64,000 nucleotides of DNA from Streptomyces sp. NRRL WC-3605 (GTDB lineage Bacteria > Actinomycetota > Actinomycetes > Streptomycetales > Streptomycetaceae). A program made the position numbers and the translations under genes. Positions 41,823 to 50,615 of the stretch are shown in pieces (position 1 is the stretch's first letter; each line of letters starts with the position of its first letter). The stretch is taken from contig NZ_LLZN01000062.1 of NCBI RefSeq assembly GCF_001509795.1, forward strand, positions 44,607 through 108,606, read 5' to 3'. Below the pieces are notes generated by a model. It was not told the DNA's origin, ran no database searches, and saw nothing but the letters and a program-made list of their open reading frames with translations.

Positions 41823-41873
41823 GAAGGCGCCCTGGCGGCGGTCCCCCCACGGGCCGACGTCCAGGGCGCCTTC
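41823..41873 (+). terminator. Hairpin downstream of citA
   Basis: Perfect 13-bp inverted repeat GAAGGCGCCCTGG / CCAGGGCGCCTTC around a 25-nt loop. No U-tract. Probably terminates citA or separates it from the noncoding region beyond. Confidence 0.45.
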
Positions 41874-42016
41874 CCATGTCCCGGTGCGGATTCCCCCCAC
41901 GGGATCCGGCCGGGCGTCTGTGAGGACAGCGCCTGAATCGCTGTTGAGCACAATGAGCAGAACTCGACGTACTCATGTATGCGGTTGTTCTGTGCGGTCT
42001 GCCGGGACAGCGCACG

Positions 42017-42224
42017 CTCGGGAGGGCCGCTCAAAGCTTCCCGAGATGCGTGCCCCGGCAACGCAACTCTGAGGAAGTCCCCCAAGACATCCTCAGATGT
42101 CAGTGGGCGCCCCCCAAGACGCCGCCTGACATCGCCAACTTAGACCTTCGAACCCCTTCGATGGTTACGTTCGCGTCACTGTGATCTGCGTCTCTTGCAT
42201 ATGTCCGTTAGATACGCAAGAGAC
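42017..42224 (+). ncRNA. Structured region, candidate noncoding RNA(s)
   Basis: Successive inverted repeats: CTCGGGA (42017) / TCCCGAG (42039); TCTGAGG (42068) / CCTCAGA (42091); GATGTCAG (42096) / CTGACATC (42126); GTCTCTTGC (42190) / GCAAGAGAC (42216). The second and third share two bases, so they may be alternative structures. CCCCCAAGAC is repeated at both. Strand unproven; a class cannot be assigned. Confidence 0.35.
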
Positions 42225-42262
42225 CCGATACGGAGACCGGGACTCCAGCGTAAGGATGATGC

Positions 42263-42463
42263 GTGAGCCTTGTGAAGAGCTTATGTGAGCCTGGCGCCGG
42301 ACTCCAGGGGGGTCCGGGGGGGTTCTTCCTACGAATTCACCGGAACGTCCGCAGACGCAGGCTGTTGGTCACCACGAACACGGACGAGAAGGCCATCGCC
42401 GCCCCCGCGATCATCGGGTTCAGCAGCCCCGCCGCGGCCAGCGGCAGCGCGGCGACGTTGTAG
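42263..42463 (+). CDS. Possible small ORF with good ribosome binding site (doubtful)
   Basis: 66 codons, GTG start 6 nt after AAGGA. The first ~28 codons lie in intergenic DNA; the rest is antisense to the copA 3' end and reads as shadow sequence rich in Arg, Thr and Ala. No family. Listed because the start signals are better than chance and follow the structured region; could be a short leader peptide. Confidence 0.15.
   Translation: MSLVKSLCEPGAGLQGGPGGFFLRIHRNVRRRRLLVTTNTDEKAIAAPAIIGFSSPAAASGSAATL
42297..42317. terminator. Hairpin beyond copA
   Basis: CCGGAC / GTCCGG with a 9-nt loop, about 20 bp past the copA stop on the minus strand. Short but GC-rich. Weak terminator candidate. Confidence 0.35.
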
Positions 42464-44622
42464 CCGAAGGCCCACACCAGATTGCCCTTGATGACGGCCA
42501 GCGTCCGCCGGGACAGCCGGATCGCGTCCGCCGCCACGCGCAGGTCGCCACGGACCAGGGTCAGATCGCTCGCCTCGATCGCCGCGTCCGTACCCGTGCC
42601 CATGGACAGGCCCAGATCGGCGGTGGCGAGCGCGGCCGCGTCGTTGACGCCGTCGCCGACCACGGCCACCGAACGCCCCTCGCGCTGGAGCCGCCGTACG
42701 GCCTCGACCTTGTCCTCCGGCAGGACCTCCGCGATCACCTGATCGATACCGACCGTGTGCGCCACCGACTCGGCCACCCGCCGGTTGTCCCCGGTCAGCA
42801 GTACCGGGGTGAGTCCCAGCGCGCGCAGGGCCCGTACCGCCTCGGCGCTGCTCTCCTTCACGGTGTCCGCGACCGCGAGGACACCCCGTGCCACCCCGTC
42901 CCAGCCGACCACGACGGCCGTACGGCCCTCCCGCTCGGCCTCCTCGGCCGCGCTTGCCAGTTCGGGAGGCAGGGCCGTCGTGTTCTCGGCGAGGCGCCCC
43001 ACGGCGACCTCATGGCCCTCCACACGCCCGCGGACGCCCTTCCCGGGCACGTTGGTGAAGTCCTCGACCGAGGGCAGCAGTCCGGCCCGCTCCTCGGCGC
43101 CGGCGGCGACCGCGCGGGCCACCGGGTGCTCCGAGGCGTGCTCCACGGCTCCCGCGAGCCGCAGCAGCGTCTCCTCGTCCACCCCGTCGGCTGCGTACAC
43201 GCCCTGGAGCGTCATGCGGCCCGTGGTGACCGTGCCCGTCTTGTCCAGCAGGACGGTGTCGACGCGGCGCGTGGACTCCAGCACCTCGGGGCCCTTGATG
43301 AGGATGCCGAGCTGGGCGCCGCGCCCCGTGCCGACCATCAGGGCCGTCGGAGTGGCCAGGCCCAGCGCGCACGGGCACGCGATGATCAGCACCGCGACGG
43401 CGGCGGTGAACGCGGCCGCCGTGTCGTCGGTGGCGCCGAACCAGACGCCGAAGGTGGCGACCGCGAGGGCGATGACCACGGGCACGAAGACGGCGGAGAC
43501 CCGGTCGGCGAGCCGCTGCGCCTCGGCCTTGCCGCTCTGCGCCTCCTCCACCAGCCTCGCCATGCGCGCCAGCCGTGTGTCCGCGCCGACCCGGGTCGCC
43601 TCCACGACGAGCCGGCCGCCCGCGTTGACCGTGGCCCCGGTGACGGCGTCCCCGACGCCCACGTCCACCGGCGCCGACTCCCCGGTCAGCAGGGCGGCGT
43701 CCACGGCGGCCGCGCCCTCCACGACGGTGCCGTCGGTGGCGATCTTCTCGCCGGGCCGTACGACGAACCGGTCCCCGACGGCCAGCCGGTCCACCGGGAC
43801 GCGGACCTCGCGTCCGTCCCGCAGGACCCCGACGTCCTTCGCGCCCAGCTCCATCAGAGCGCGCAGCGCGTCGCCCGCGCGGCGCTTGGCCCGTGCCTCC
43901 AGGTGGCGGCCGAGGAGGATGAACGTGATCACCCCGGAGGCGACCTCCAGGTAGATCTGGGAGGCGCCGTCCCCGCGGGACACCGTGAACGTGAATCCGT
44001 CGCGCATCCCGCTCATGCCGGCGTCGCCGAGGAACAGGGCCCACAGCGACCAGCCGTACGCCGCCAGCGTGCCGACCGAGACCAGCGTGTCCATGGTGGC
44101 CGCGCCGTGCCGGGCGTTGGTGAACGCGGCCCGGTGGAAGGGCAGTCCGCCCCACACCACGACCGGGGAGGCGAGGGTCAGCGCCAGCCACTGCCAGTTG
44201 TCGAACTGCAGGGCCGGGACCATGGACAGCAGGACGACCGGGAGGGACAGCAGCGCGGAGACGGTCAGGCGCTGCCTGTAGGAGTCCGGCCCGGAGTCCT
44301 CCGTGCCCTCGGGAGCCGCGGCGGGCTCCTCGGGTGCGGGCCGGGGCGGCTCCGGCTCGTGCGCGGTGTACCCCGTCCGCTCCACGACGGCGATCAGGTC
44401 GGCGACGGAGACCTCGGCGGGGTGGCTGACCTTCGCCTTCTCGGTCGCGTAGTTCACCGAGGCGGTCACGCCGTCCATGCGGTTGAGCTTCTTCTCGACG
44501 CGGGCCGCGCAGGACGCGCAGGTCATCCCGCCGATGAGCAGCTCGACCTCCGAGGCGGGGGGTGCCTCGGAGGTGGCCGGGGCCTCGGTTATCGCCGGTT
44601 CGCCGGTGGTGGTGCGGGGCAT
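42337..44622 (-). CDS. copA: Copper-exporting P1B-type ATPase
   Basis: 761 aa. One N-terminal heavy-metal-associated domain (LLIGGMTCASCAARVEKKLN), about eight membrane helices, the transport motif CPCALGLATPTA, phosphorylation site DKTGTVTTGRM (Asp), the nucleotide-domain HP motif SEHPVARAV, and the hinge VGDGVNDAAALATADLGLSM. These define a P1B-1 Cu+ exporter. Seven bp downstream of copZ, reading the same way; a CsoR-type box precedes copZ, so both are copper-induced. Confidence 0.95.
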   Translation of the reverse strand: MPRTTTGEPAITEAPATSEAPPASEVELLIGGMTCASCAARVEKKLNRMDGVTASVNYATEKAKVSHPAEVSVADLIAVVERTGYTAHEPEPPRPAPEEPAAAPEGTEDSGPDSYRQRLTVSALLSLPVVLLSMVPALQFDNWQWLALTLASPVVVWGGLPFHRAAFTNARHGAATMDTLVSVGTLAAYGWSLWALFLGDAGMSGMRDGFTFTVSRGDGASQIYLEVASGVITFILLGRHLEARAKRRAGDALRALMELGAKDVGVLRDGREVRVPVDRLAVGDRFVVRPGEKIATDGTVVEGAAAVDAALLTGESAPVDVGVGDAVTGATVNAGGRLVVEATRVGADTRLARMARLVEEAQSGKAEAQRLADRVSAVFVPVVIALAVATFGVWFGATDDTAAAFTAAVAVLIIACPCALGLATPTALMVGTGRGAQLGILIKGPEVLESTRRVDTVLLDKTGTVTTGRMTLQGVYAADGVDEETLLRLAGAVEHASEHPVARAVAAGAEERAGLLPSVEDFTNVPGKGVRGRVEGHEVAVGRLAENTTALPPELASAAEEAEREGRTAVVVGWDGVARGVLAVADTVKESSAEAVRALRALGLTPVLLTGDNRRVAESVAHTVGIDQVIAEVLPEDKVEAVRRLQREGRSVAVVGDGVNDAAALATADLGLSMGTGTDAAIEASDLTLVRGDLRVAADAIRLSRRTLAVIKGNLVWAFGYNVAALPLAAAGLLNPMIAGAAMAFSSVFVVTNSLRLRTFR

Positions 44623-44629
44623 GGCGGGA

Positions 44630-44869
44630 TCAGATCCGGCCGACCAGCTCGAAACCGGCCTCGTCGACGGCCTCGCGCACGGCGGCGTCGTCCAGCGGGG
44701 CGGCCGAGACCACGGTGACCTCGCCGGTCGCGGCGACGGCCTTCACGGAGCTGACGCCGGCCAGCTCGGAGATCTCGCCGGAGACGGCCCCCTCGCAGTG
44801 CCCGCAGCTCATGCCGCTCACCTTGTAGACGGCGGTGACGGAACCGGTGGTGTCGGTCTGGGCGGTCAT
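44630..44869 (-). CDS. copZ: Copper chaperone
   Basis: 79 aa, a single heavy-metal-associated ferredoxin-like domain: YKVSGMSCGHCEGAVSGEIS with the Cu-binding CxxC, then LAGVSSVKAVAATGEVTVVS and DEAGFELVGRI. Delivers Cu+ to CopA, encoded directly downstream. First gene of the copper operon, behind a CsoR box. Confidence 0.93.
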   Translation of the reverse strand: MTAQTDTTGSVTAVYKVSGMSCGHCEGAVSGEISELAGVSSVKAVAATGEVTVVSAAPLDDAAVREAVDEAGFELVGRI

Positions 44870-44933
44870 GTCGTTCTCCTCGTCGAGGCGTGTGGGGCCG
44901 AGGGGGTCCGAGGGTCCCCTTCCGGTTTCAACC

Positions 44934-44952
44934 GTATACCCCTATGGGGTAC
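44934..44952. promoter_or_regulatory. CsoR-type copper operator
   Basis: GTATACCCCTATGGGGTAC, a near-perfect palindrome with the TACCCC-N2-GGGGTA signature of CsoR repressor boxes. 65 bp upstream of copZ. csoR itself is not in this window. Confidence 0.85.
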
Positions 44953-45047
44953 TGCTCAAAGACGGGTCGGCCCTGTCGGTGCAGCACGCGCGTTCGACGG
45001 GTACCGCGCTGAGGCGCCGGGATGCGAGGGCGCGCCGGGATGCGGGT

Positions 45048-45108
45048 CGCGTCACGATCCGGTGCGCGTCATGACCGGGGGTGCGTCACGATCCGAGCGT
45101 GCGTCACG
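45048..45108. repeat. Degenerate tandem repeat of about 18 bp
   Basis: GCGTCACGATCCG-type units begin at 45048, 45066 (GCGTCATGACCGG), 45082 and 45100, spaced 16-18 bp, running into the end of the TetR gene. Origin unknown. Confidence 0.5.
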
Positions 45109-45829
45109 CCGTGGGCGCCGGTCCCGGGGTGCCCGCGCGGCCCAGCCGGTCGCCGACCAGCGGTGCGAGGTAGCGGATCAGGACGTGCTTCAGCTCCCGT
45201 ACGTACGCCTCGCGCTCGGCGCCCTCGTGGGCGAGCACCAGCTCCAGGCCCGTCTTGTACAGGCCCAGGCACATCTGGGCGGTGCGGTTGAGCTCCGCCG
45301 GGTCCGCGTCGGGCAGCAGCGAGGAGAGCAGGGCCTCGATACGGCCCAGCAGCGTCGCGTGCAGGGCGTCGTGCTCCTCCGCCATCCGGCCGGGGACGTC
45401 CGGGCCGTGCATCAGGGTGAAGAACACCGGGTGCTCGCAGTTGAACGCGATGAACCGGTCCACGGCCGCGGTGACCGCCTCCTCCAGGGAGGTGGTGGGG
45501 TCGACCGGCGCGAGCGCCTCGCCGTACGTCTCGCGCATCTGCCGCATGAGGCGCCCGCCCAGCTCGATGGCGATCGCCTCCTTGTTGGGGAAGAACTGGT
45601 AGAGCGTCCCCGGTGACACGCCGGCCTCACGGGCGATGGCGTTGGTGCTGGCCGCCGAGTAGCCGGTGGTCGTGAAGACGGCGGCCGCGGCCTCCAGCAG
45701 CTGGGCGATACGGCGCTCGCCGCGGGCCTGCCGGCGGCGCGGCTGCTCCTTCTCCTGGCCGTCCTGGCCGTCCTGGCCCGCTTGGCCCTCCTGGCTCTGC
45801 GGGCCGTCCTTCTCCCGGTTGGCGGACAC
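45104..45829 (-). CDS. TetR/AcrR family transcriptional regulator
   Basis: 241 aa, GTG start with GGGGAT 5 nt upstream. A low-complexity Gln/Gly/Asp N-terminal extension (GQAGQDGQDGQEKEQ) precedes the helix-turn-helix (AAAVFTTTGYSAASTNAIAR, VSPGTLYQFFPNKEAIAIEL). The C-terminal domain is TetR_C-like. Divergent from an MMPL transporter; two large palindromes lie between them, so this is the probable repressor of the exporter. Confidence 0.9.
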   Translation of the reverse strand: MSANREKDGPQSQEGQAGQDGQDGQEKEQPRRRQARGERRIAQLLEAAAAVFTTTGYSAASTNAIAREAGVSPGTLYQFFPNKEAIAIELGGRLMRQMRETYGEALAPVDPTTSLEEAVTAAVDRFIAFNCEHPVFFTLMHGPDVPGRMAEEHDALHATLLGRIEALLSSLLPDADPAELNRTAQMCLGLYKTGLELVLAHEGAEREAYVRELKHVLIRYLAPLVGDRLGRAGTPGPAPTA

Positions 45830-45862
45830 GCGTCATCCCCAGCTTTCCGAACGCGATTGACA

Positions 45863-45884
45863 AACGCGAGTCACCGCTCGCATT
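45863..45884. promoter_or_regulatory. TetR operator A
   Basis: AA-N-GCGAG-N6-CTCGC-N-TT palindrome; the centre is 27-28 bp from the better site B. Between the divergent TetR and MMPL genes. Confidence 0.55.
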
Positions 45885-45888
45885 CTAG

Positions 45889-45912
45889 AAACGCGAGCGA
45901 TCGCTCGTGTTT
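45889..45912. promoter_or_regulatory. TetR operator B
   Basis: 24-bp palindrome AAACGCGAGCGATCG...CGTGTTT, symmetrical at 22 of 24 positions. Together with site A a typical tandem TetR target. Confidence 0.65.
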
Positions 45913-45987
45913 GCCAGTCTATGGCAGTGACGCTTCCATGCTGCCCTCCTTGCGCAAGCCGGATCAGGGTGAAGGGGACACCGCACC

Positions 45988-48252
45988 ATGAAGGACGCCG
46001 ACAGCTCACCCCGGGTCGGAGGCTGGACCCGCTTCGTGACGGCCCGGCCCCGGTTGTCCCTGCTGGTGGCCCTGGTGGTCACCGCGCTCGCCGTGCTGGC
46101 GGGCAGCGGTGTCGCCGACCGCCTGGGCAGCGGCGGCTGGGAGGACCCGGACGCCGAGTCCACCTACGCCACCCGGGCCCTGGAGCGGGCGTTCCCCGCC
46201 TCCCAGCCCAACCTGCTGCTCCTGGTGGACGCGGGCGAGGCCTCCGTCGACGACCCCGGAGTCGCCGCCGAGGCCGAGAACCTCACCTCCCGTCTCGCCC
46301 GCGAGAAGGGCGTCGTCGGAGTCGGTTCCTACTGGAAGGCGGACGCCGCCGCGGCCCCCGCCCTGCGTGCCGAGGACGGGCACGAGGCGCTGATCGCCGC
46401 CCGCATCACCGGCGACGAGAAGCAGATGGGCGAGACCCTGGACCGCATCGCACCGGAGCTGCGCGGCGCGCACGGCCCGGTGCAGGTGTCCGTCGGCGGC
46501 CCGGTCGCCGTGCGGCACGAGATGCAGACGACCATCCAGGAGGACCTGATCCGGGCCGAGATGATCGCCCTGCCGGTCACCCTCGTGCTGCTCGTCATGG
46601 TCTTCGGCAGTGCGGTGGCGGCCCTGCTGCCCCTCGGCATCGGCATCGTCGCGATCCTCGGGACCAACGCGGTGCTGCGCGGGCTCACCGAGCTGACCGA
46701 CGTGTCGGTCTTCGCCATGAACCTCACCACGGCCCTCGGCCTCGGACTCGCCGTCGACTACGCCCTGTTCATCGTCCGCCGCTTCCGGGAGGAACTGGCC
46801 GCCGGTGCGGAACCGCTGACGGCGGTCGGCACCACCCTGCGCACCGCCGGGCGCACCGTCCTGTTCTCGGCGCTCACGGTCGCCGTCTCCCTCGCCGCGA
46901 TGCTGGTCTTCCCGCAGTACTTCCTGCGGTCCTTCGCCTACGCCGGTATCGCCGTGGTCCTGCTGGCCGCGGCGGCCGCGCTGATCCTGCTCCCGGCGGC
47001 CCTGATCCTGCTCGGGCACCGGGTCGACGCGCTCGACCTGCGCCGCCTCTTCCGGCGCGGACGCCGGCCGGAGGCCGCCGAGGACACCGCGCGCCCTCAG
47101 GGCGGGGCATGGGCCCTCACCGCACGGGTCGTCATGCGCCGCGCCCCCTTCTTCGCCCTCGGCACCACGGCGGTGCTGGTCCTGCTCGGGCTGCCCTTCC
47201 TGGGCGTGAAGTTCGGCACCGCCGACGACCGGCAGCTGCCGTCCAGCGCCGAGTCCCATGTCGTCCAGCAGCACATCCGCGACGGGTTCCCGGGCAGCCC
47301 CGGCGGCGGCCTGGAGGTGCTCGCCGAGGGGCGGGCCACCCCGGCCGAGTACACCGCGTACAAGGAGCGGATCTCGGAGCTGCGGCAGGTGCTCCGGGTC
47401 GACGGGCCGCTGGTGCGGGGCGAGACGGCGTACTTCACCGTGCTGCCCAAGGGTGAGGCGGTGGACGACCCTGCCCAGACCCTCGTGGGCGAGCTGCGTG
47501 CCGCACCGGCGCCGTTCGACACCAAGGTGACCGGGGCGGCGGCGGTCCTCGTCGACTCCAAGGACGCCATAGCCGAGCGTCTGCCGGTGGCGGTCGCCTT
47601 CATCGCCGTCGTCACCCTGCTGCTGGTGTTCCTGCTGACCGGCAGCGTGCTGATCCCGCTCCAGGCCGTGGTGCTCAACGCGCTCAGTCTCACGGCGATG
47701 TTCGGCGCGGTGGTCTGGGTCTTCCAGGACGGGCACCTGTCCGGCCTGCTGGGCTTCACCAGCCCCGGCTCGATCGAGACGACCTTGCCGGTGCTGATGT
47801 TCTGCGTCGCCTTCGGGCTCTCCATGGACTACGGCGTGTTCCTGCTGTCCCGCATCAAGGAGGAGTACGACACGACCGGCGACCACGAGCAGGCCGTCCG
47901 GCACGGACTCCAGCGCACCGGAGGTCTGATCACCGCCGCCGCCGTGATCCTCGCGGTCGTGATGGTCGCCATCGGCACCTCCCGGGTGACCAACACCAAG
48001 ATGCTCGGCCTCGGGATCGCGCTGGCGGTGCTGATGGACGCGATGATCGTCCGCAGTCTGCTGGTGCCGGCCGTCATGCGGCTCACGGGCCGGGCGACCT
48101 GGTGGGCACCGGGACCGCTGCGACGGTTCCACGAGCGCTTCGGCGTGAGCGAATCGGACGGCACCCCGGCGGGCGGGGACGGGGCCAAGGCGGGCGGGAC
48201 GGCCGTCGAGGAGCCGGACCAGGCGCGGGACAAGGTGACCGCACGCGGATAG
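45988..48252 (+). CDS. MMPL family RND transporter
   Basis: 754 aa, two repeats each of one helix, a large extracytoplasmic loop and five helices. Signature segments LGLAVDYALFIVRRFREEL (first half) and FGLSMDYGVFLLSRIKEEYD (second half) carry the Asp-Tyr pairs used for proton coupling. GAAGGGG lies 12 nt before the ATG. Divergent TetR regulator with tandem operators suggests induction by an exported lipid or drug. The C-terminal tail is Gly/Ala/Lys-rich. Substrate unknown. Confidence 0.92.
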   Translation: MKDADSSPRVGGWTRFVTARPRLSLLVALVVTALAVLAGSGVADRLGSGGWEDPDAESTYATRALERAFPASQPNLLLLVDAGEASVDDPGVAAEAENLTSRLAREKGVVGVGSYWKADAAAAPALRAEDGHEALIAARITGDEKQMGETLDRIAPELRGAHGPVQVSVGGPVAVRHEMQTTIQEDLIRAEMIALPVTLVLLVMVFGSAVAALLPLGIGIVAILGTNAVLRGLTELTDVSVFAMNLTTALGLGLAVDYALFIVRRFREELAAGAEPLTAVGTTLRTAGRTVLFSALTVAVSLAAMLVFPQYFLRSFAYAGIAVVLLAAAAALILLPAALILLGHRVDALDLRRLFRRGRRPEAAEDTARPQGGAWALTARVVMRRAPFFALGTTAVLVLLGLPFLGVKFGTADDRQLPSSAESHVVQQHIRDGFPGSPGGGLEVLAEGRATPAEYTAYKERISELRQVLRVDGPLVRGETAYFTVLPKGEAVDDPAQTLVGELRAAPAPFDTKVTGAAAVLVDSKDAIAERLPVAVAFIAVVTLLLVFLLTGSVLIPLQAVVLNALSLTAMFGAVVWVFQDGHLSGLLGFTSPGSIETTLPVLMFCVAFGLSMDYGVFLLSRIKEEYDTTGDHEQAVRHGLQRTGGLITAAAVILAVVMVAIGTSRVTNTKMLGLGIALAVLMDAMIVRSLLVPAVMRLTGRATWWAPGPLRRFHERFGVSESDGTPAGGDGAKAGGTAVEEPDQARDKVTARG

Positions 48253-48317
48253 CGTGACGCGGACCCGCCGGGGAGCGGGACTTCGTGGACACGATCCAGG
48301 GGCCGAAGGAGCCGGGG

Positions 48318-49370
48318 ATGCGCGCTGTGGTGTTCGAGCGGTTCGGGGAGCCGGCTCAGGTGCGGGACGTGCCCGACCCGGCCCCCGCGCCGCACGGCGT
48401 GACCGTGCGGGTCGAGGCGACCGGGCTGTGCCGCAGTGACTGGCACGGCTGGCAGGGGCACGACCCGGACATCACGCTGCCGCACGTGCCCGGGCATGAA
48501 CTGGCCGGGGTGGTCGAGGCCGTCGGCGACCGGGTGACCGGCTGGCGGCCCGGCGACCGGGTCACCGTGCCGTTCGTCTGCGCCTGCGGATCGTGCGGGG
48601 CGTGTGCGGCGGGCGACCAGCAGGTGTGCGAGCGGCAGACCCAACCCGGCTTCACCCACCGGGGCTCCTTCGCCCAGTACGTCGCCCTGGACCACGCCGA
48701 CGTCAACCTCGTCGCCGTGCCCGAGGAGATGTCCTTCGCGACGGCGGCCTCCCTGGGCTGCCGGTTCGCCACCGCGTTCCGGGCGGTCGTGCGGCAGGGC
48801 CGGGTCGCGGCGGGGGAGTGGGTCGCCGTGCACGGCTGCGGCGGGGTCGGCCTGTCCGCGGTGATGATCGCGGCGGCCTCCGGCGCCCGGGTCGTCGCGG
48901 TCGACGTCTCACCGCGCGCCCTGGACCTGGCCCGGAAGTTCGGCGCGGCGGAGTGCCTGGACGTGTCCGGCGTCCCCGACACCGCGGCGGCCGTCCGCGA
49001 CCTCACCGGCGGCGGCGCGCACCTCTCCCTGGACGCCCTCGGCTCCCCGGTCACCTGCGCGGCCTCCGTCGGTTCGCTGCGCCGCCGCGGCCGGCACGTC
49101 CAGGTCGGCCTGCTGCCCTCGGAGTCCGGCACGACCCCCGTCCCCATGGCCCGCGCGATCGCCCTGGAGCTGGAGATCCTCGGCAGCCACGGCATGGCGG
49201 CCCACGACTACCCGCCGATGCTGGAGCTGGTGCGCTCCGGTGTGCTGCGGCCCGATCTGCTGGTCACGTCGACGATCCCGCTGGACGGCGTGCCGGACGC
49301 GCTGGAGGCCATGGGAGCGGCGCCGGGCGCCGGGGTGACGGTCATCGACCCGTGGAGCCGGACCCGCTGA
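48318..49370 (+). CDS. Zinc-dependent alcohol dehydrogenase
   Basis: 350 aa from the ATG at 48318 (GAAGGAG 6 nt upstream); the in-frame GTG at 48285 would include that site. Medium-chain dehydrogenase: catalytic zinc Cys in [16 protein letters not shown] and [12 protein letters not shown] (His-Glu), structural zinc loop [20 protein letters not shown](P)-binding [15 protein letters not shown]. The structural lobe has all four cysteines. Overlaps the GNAT gene tail to tail by 29 bp. Substrate unknown. Confidence 0.92.
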   Translation: MRAVVFERFGEPAQVRDVPDPAPAPHGVTVRVEATGLCRSDWHGWQGHDPDITLPHVPGHELAGVVEAVGDRVTGWRPGDRVTVPFVCACGSCGACAAGDQQVCERQTQPGFTHRGSFAQYVALDHADVNLVAVPEEMSFATAASLGCRFATAFRAVVRQGRVAAGEWVAVHGCGGVGLSAVMIAAASGARVVAVDVSPRALDLARKFGAAECLDVSGVPDTAAAVRDLTGGGAHLSLDALGSPVTCAASVGSLRRRGRHVQVGLLPSESGTTPVPMARAIALELEILGSHGMAAHDYPPMLELVRSGVLRPDLLVTSTIPLDGVPDALEAMGAAPGAGVTVIDPWSRTR

Positions 49371-49953
49371 GCGAGCGGTCGTCGGGGAGACCCGGGTGGC
49401 CGCGATGGGCCGCCCACTCCTGCTCGAGCATCGCCATCAGCACCCAGTCCAGCCACCGGCCGTCCCGGAAGTCGGCCTCGCGCCGCACGCCCTCCCGTAC
49501 GAAGCCGACCTTCTCGTAGACCCGCAGGGCACGGGCGTTGTGGCCGTACGCCTCCAGCTCGATCCGGTGCAGACCGAGCTGCTCGAAGCCGTGGCCGACG
49601 ATCAGACGGGTGGCCTCCGTGCCGAGCCCCCGCCCGCGTCCCCGCGGCCCGATGAGTGTGCGGAACGTACAGCCGCGGGCGCGCGCGTCCCACTCGAACA
49701 GCACGACTTCGCCGACGAGTTCGCCGGTGGCCCGGTCGGTGACGGCGAGATCGAGACGGTCGGTCTGCGCGGACCGCGAGCCGTACCAGTCGCGCAGCCG
49801 CTCGACCGTCAGCTCGGCTGAGGGCTCGCCGGTGAAGCGGACGACGTCGGGATCCTCGATGATCTCCGCCATGACGGCGGCGTCGGCCTCGGTGAACGGC
49901 CGCAGCACGGTCCGTTCGCCGGTGAGCACGGGTTTGACGGAGAAGTCGCTCAT
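49342..49953 (-). CDS. GNAT family N-acetyltransferase
   Basis: 203 aa from the ATG at 49953 (a GTG at 49959 with GGGG 7 nt upstream is also plausible). Begins [20 protein letters not shown]. Acetyl-CoA-binding motif A reads [20 protein letters not shown], followed by [20 protein letters not shown] and [20 protein letters not shown], as in RimJ/RimL-type acetyltransferases. Acceptor (protein N-terminus, antibiotic or metabolite) unknown. Confidence 0.9.
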   Translation of the reverse strand: MSDFSVKPVLTGERTVLRPFTEADAAVMAEIIEDPDVVRFTGEPSAELTVERLRDWYGSRSAQTDRLDLAVTDRATGELVGEVVLFEWDARARGCTFRTLIGPRGRGRGLGTEATRLIVGHGFEQLGLHRIELEAYGHNARALRVYEKVGFVREGVRREADFRDGRWLDWVLMAMLEQEWAAHRGHPGLPDDRSLSGSGSTGR

Positions 49954-50005
49954 GGGCACGACTGTGCCCCACGGGTCAGGTGGGGCACAGGTGGTTTTTC
50001 GTGGG

Positions 50006-50206
50006 TCAGTCCGGCCTCAGGCCCCGGTTGCGGGGTCGTGAGGCCACCCAGGCGCGGACGGTGTCGGCGTACCAGAAGGGCTTGCCGCCCTCCACGTGGT
50101 CGGGCGGGGGCAGCAGTCCGTGTTTGCGGTAGGAGCGCACGGTGTCCGGCTGCACCTTGATGTGCGCCGCGATCTCCTTGTACGACCAGAGCCTTCGGTC
50201 GGTCAT
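50006..50206 (-). CDS. Small MerR-type helix-turn-helix protein, BldC-like
   Basis: 66 aa; GAGGAGGTG precedes the ATG at 50206. A lone winged helix-turn-helix: LWSYKEIAAHIKVQPDTVRS, YRKHGLLPPPDHVEGGKPFW, YADTVRAWVASRP. Size and layout resemble BldC, the short MerR-like developmental regulator of Streptomyces, but without its effector domain. Faces away from iolC. Target unknown. Confidence 0.8.
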   Translation of the reverse strand: MTDRRLWSYKEIAAHIKVQPDTVRSYRKHGLLPPPDHVEGGKPFWYADTVRAWVASRPRNRGLRPD

Positions 50207-50505
50207 CGGTGGCACCTCCTCGCGCGCGCCGCGGTGGCGACCGGGGGCCGGCCGTCGGGGGGACCGGGCGCTGCGCCTGGCGTTCACAAGCCTGTGTCCG
50301 GTCAACGACGCTCCGTGACGGCGGGCAGGGTCTGTGCGCCGGGTGTGACGCAGGTCCCGCGTACGCACGACATGCGTGACACGGGGGTGGTCTTTGTGAC
50401 AGGCGTGCAGCAAAGGCGTATGCGGGCGCGTCGGCGTGGCGCGTTGACAACCCCGGCGGTTCACGGACGGTGTCCCAACCCTGCCCGACGGCACCCTCGT
50501 TCGAA

Positions 50506-50527
50506 TGTCTGGACAAAACATTGACAT
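50506..50527. promoter_or_regulatory. Operator-like repeat upstream of iolC
   Basis: ATGTCTGGACA followed by AAACATTGACA: TGTC-TG-GACA is a perfect small palindrome and TGACA recurs at the -35. Candidate site for an inositol-responsive repressor; none is encoded here. Confidence 0.4.
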
Positions 50528-50550
50528 GCTTCCCGGGGCGGGCTAGAAAG
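50522..50550 (+). promoter_or_regulatory. Strong vegetative-type promoter of iolC
   Basis: Consensus TTGACA (50522-50527), 17-nt spacer, TAGAAA (50545-50550). About 58 nt of leader before the iolC start. Confidence 0.75.
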
Positions 50551-50615
50551 CCGTGGAGGGCCGCCTCGCCGCGACCCGCGACCGCTGCTCGTGACGAGGG
50601 AGACCGAGGGCACCG

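Larger units (their letters stand above)
41647..42336. other. 690-bp noncoding region between citA and copA
   Basis: Holds the citA hairpin, then a cluster of hairpins (42017-42224) and an unsupported small frame starting 42263. No family-recognisable protein. Notably lower GC than the genes in its right half. Confidence 0.6.
50207..50615. other. 409-bp divergent regulatory region
   Basis: Contains the strong iolC promoter and an operator-like palindrome at its right end. A second TTGACA at 50444-50449 lacks a clear -10. ACGCA-N5-TGCGT occurs near 50362. No gene seen. Confidence 0.5.
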
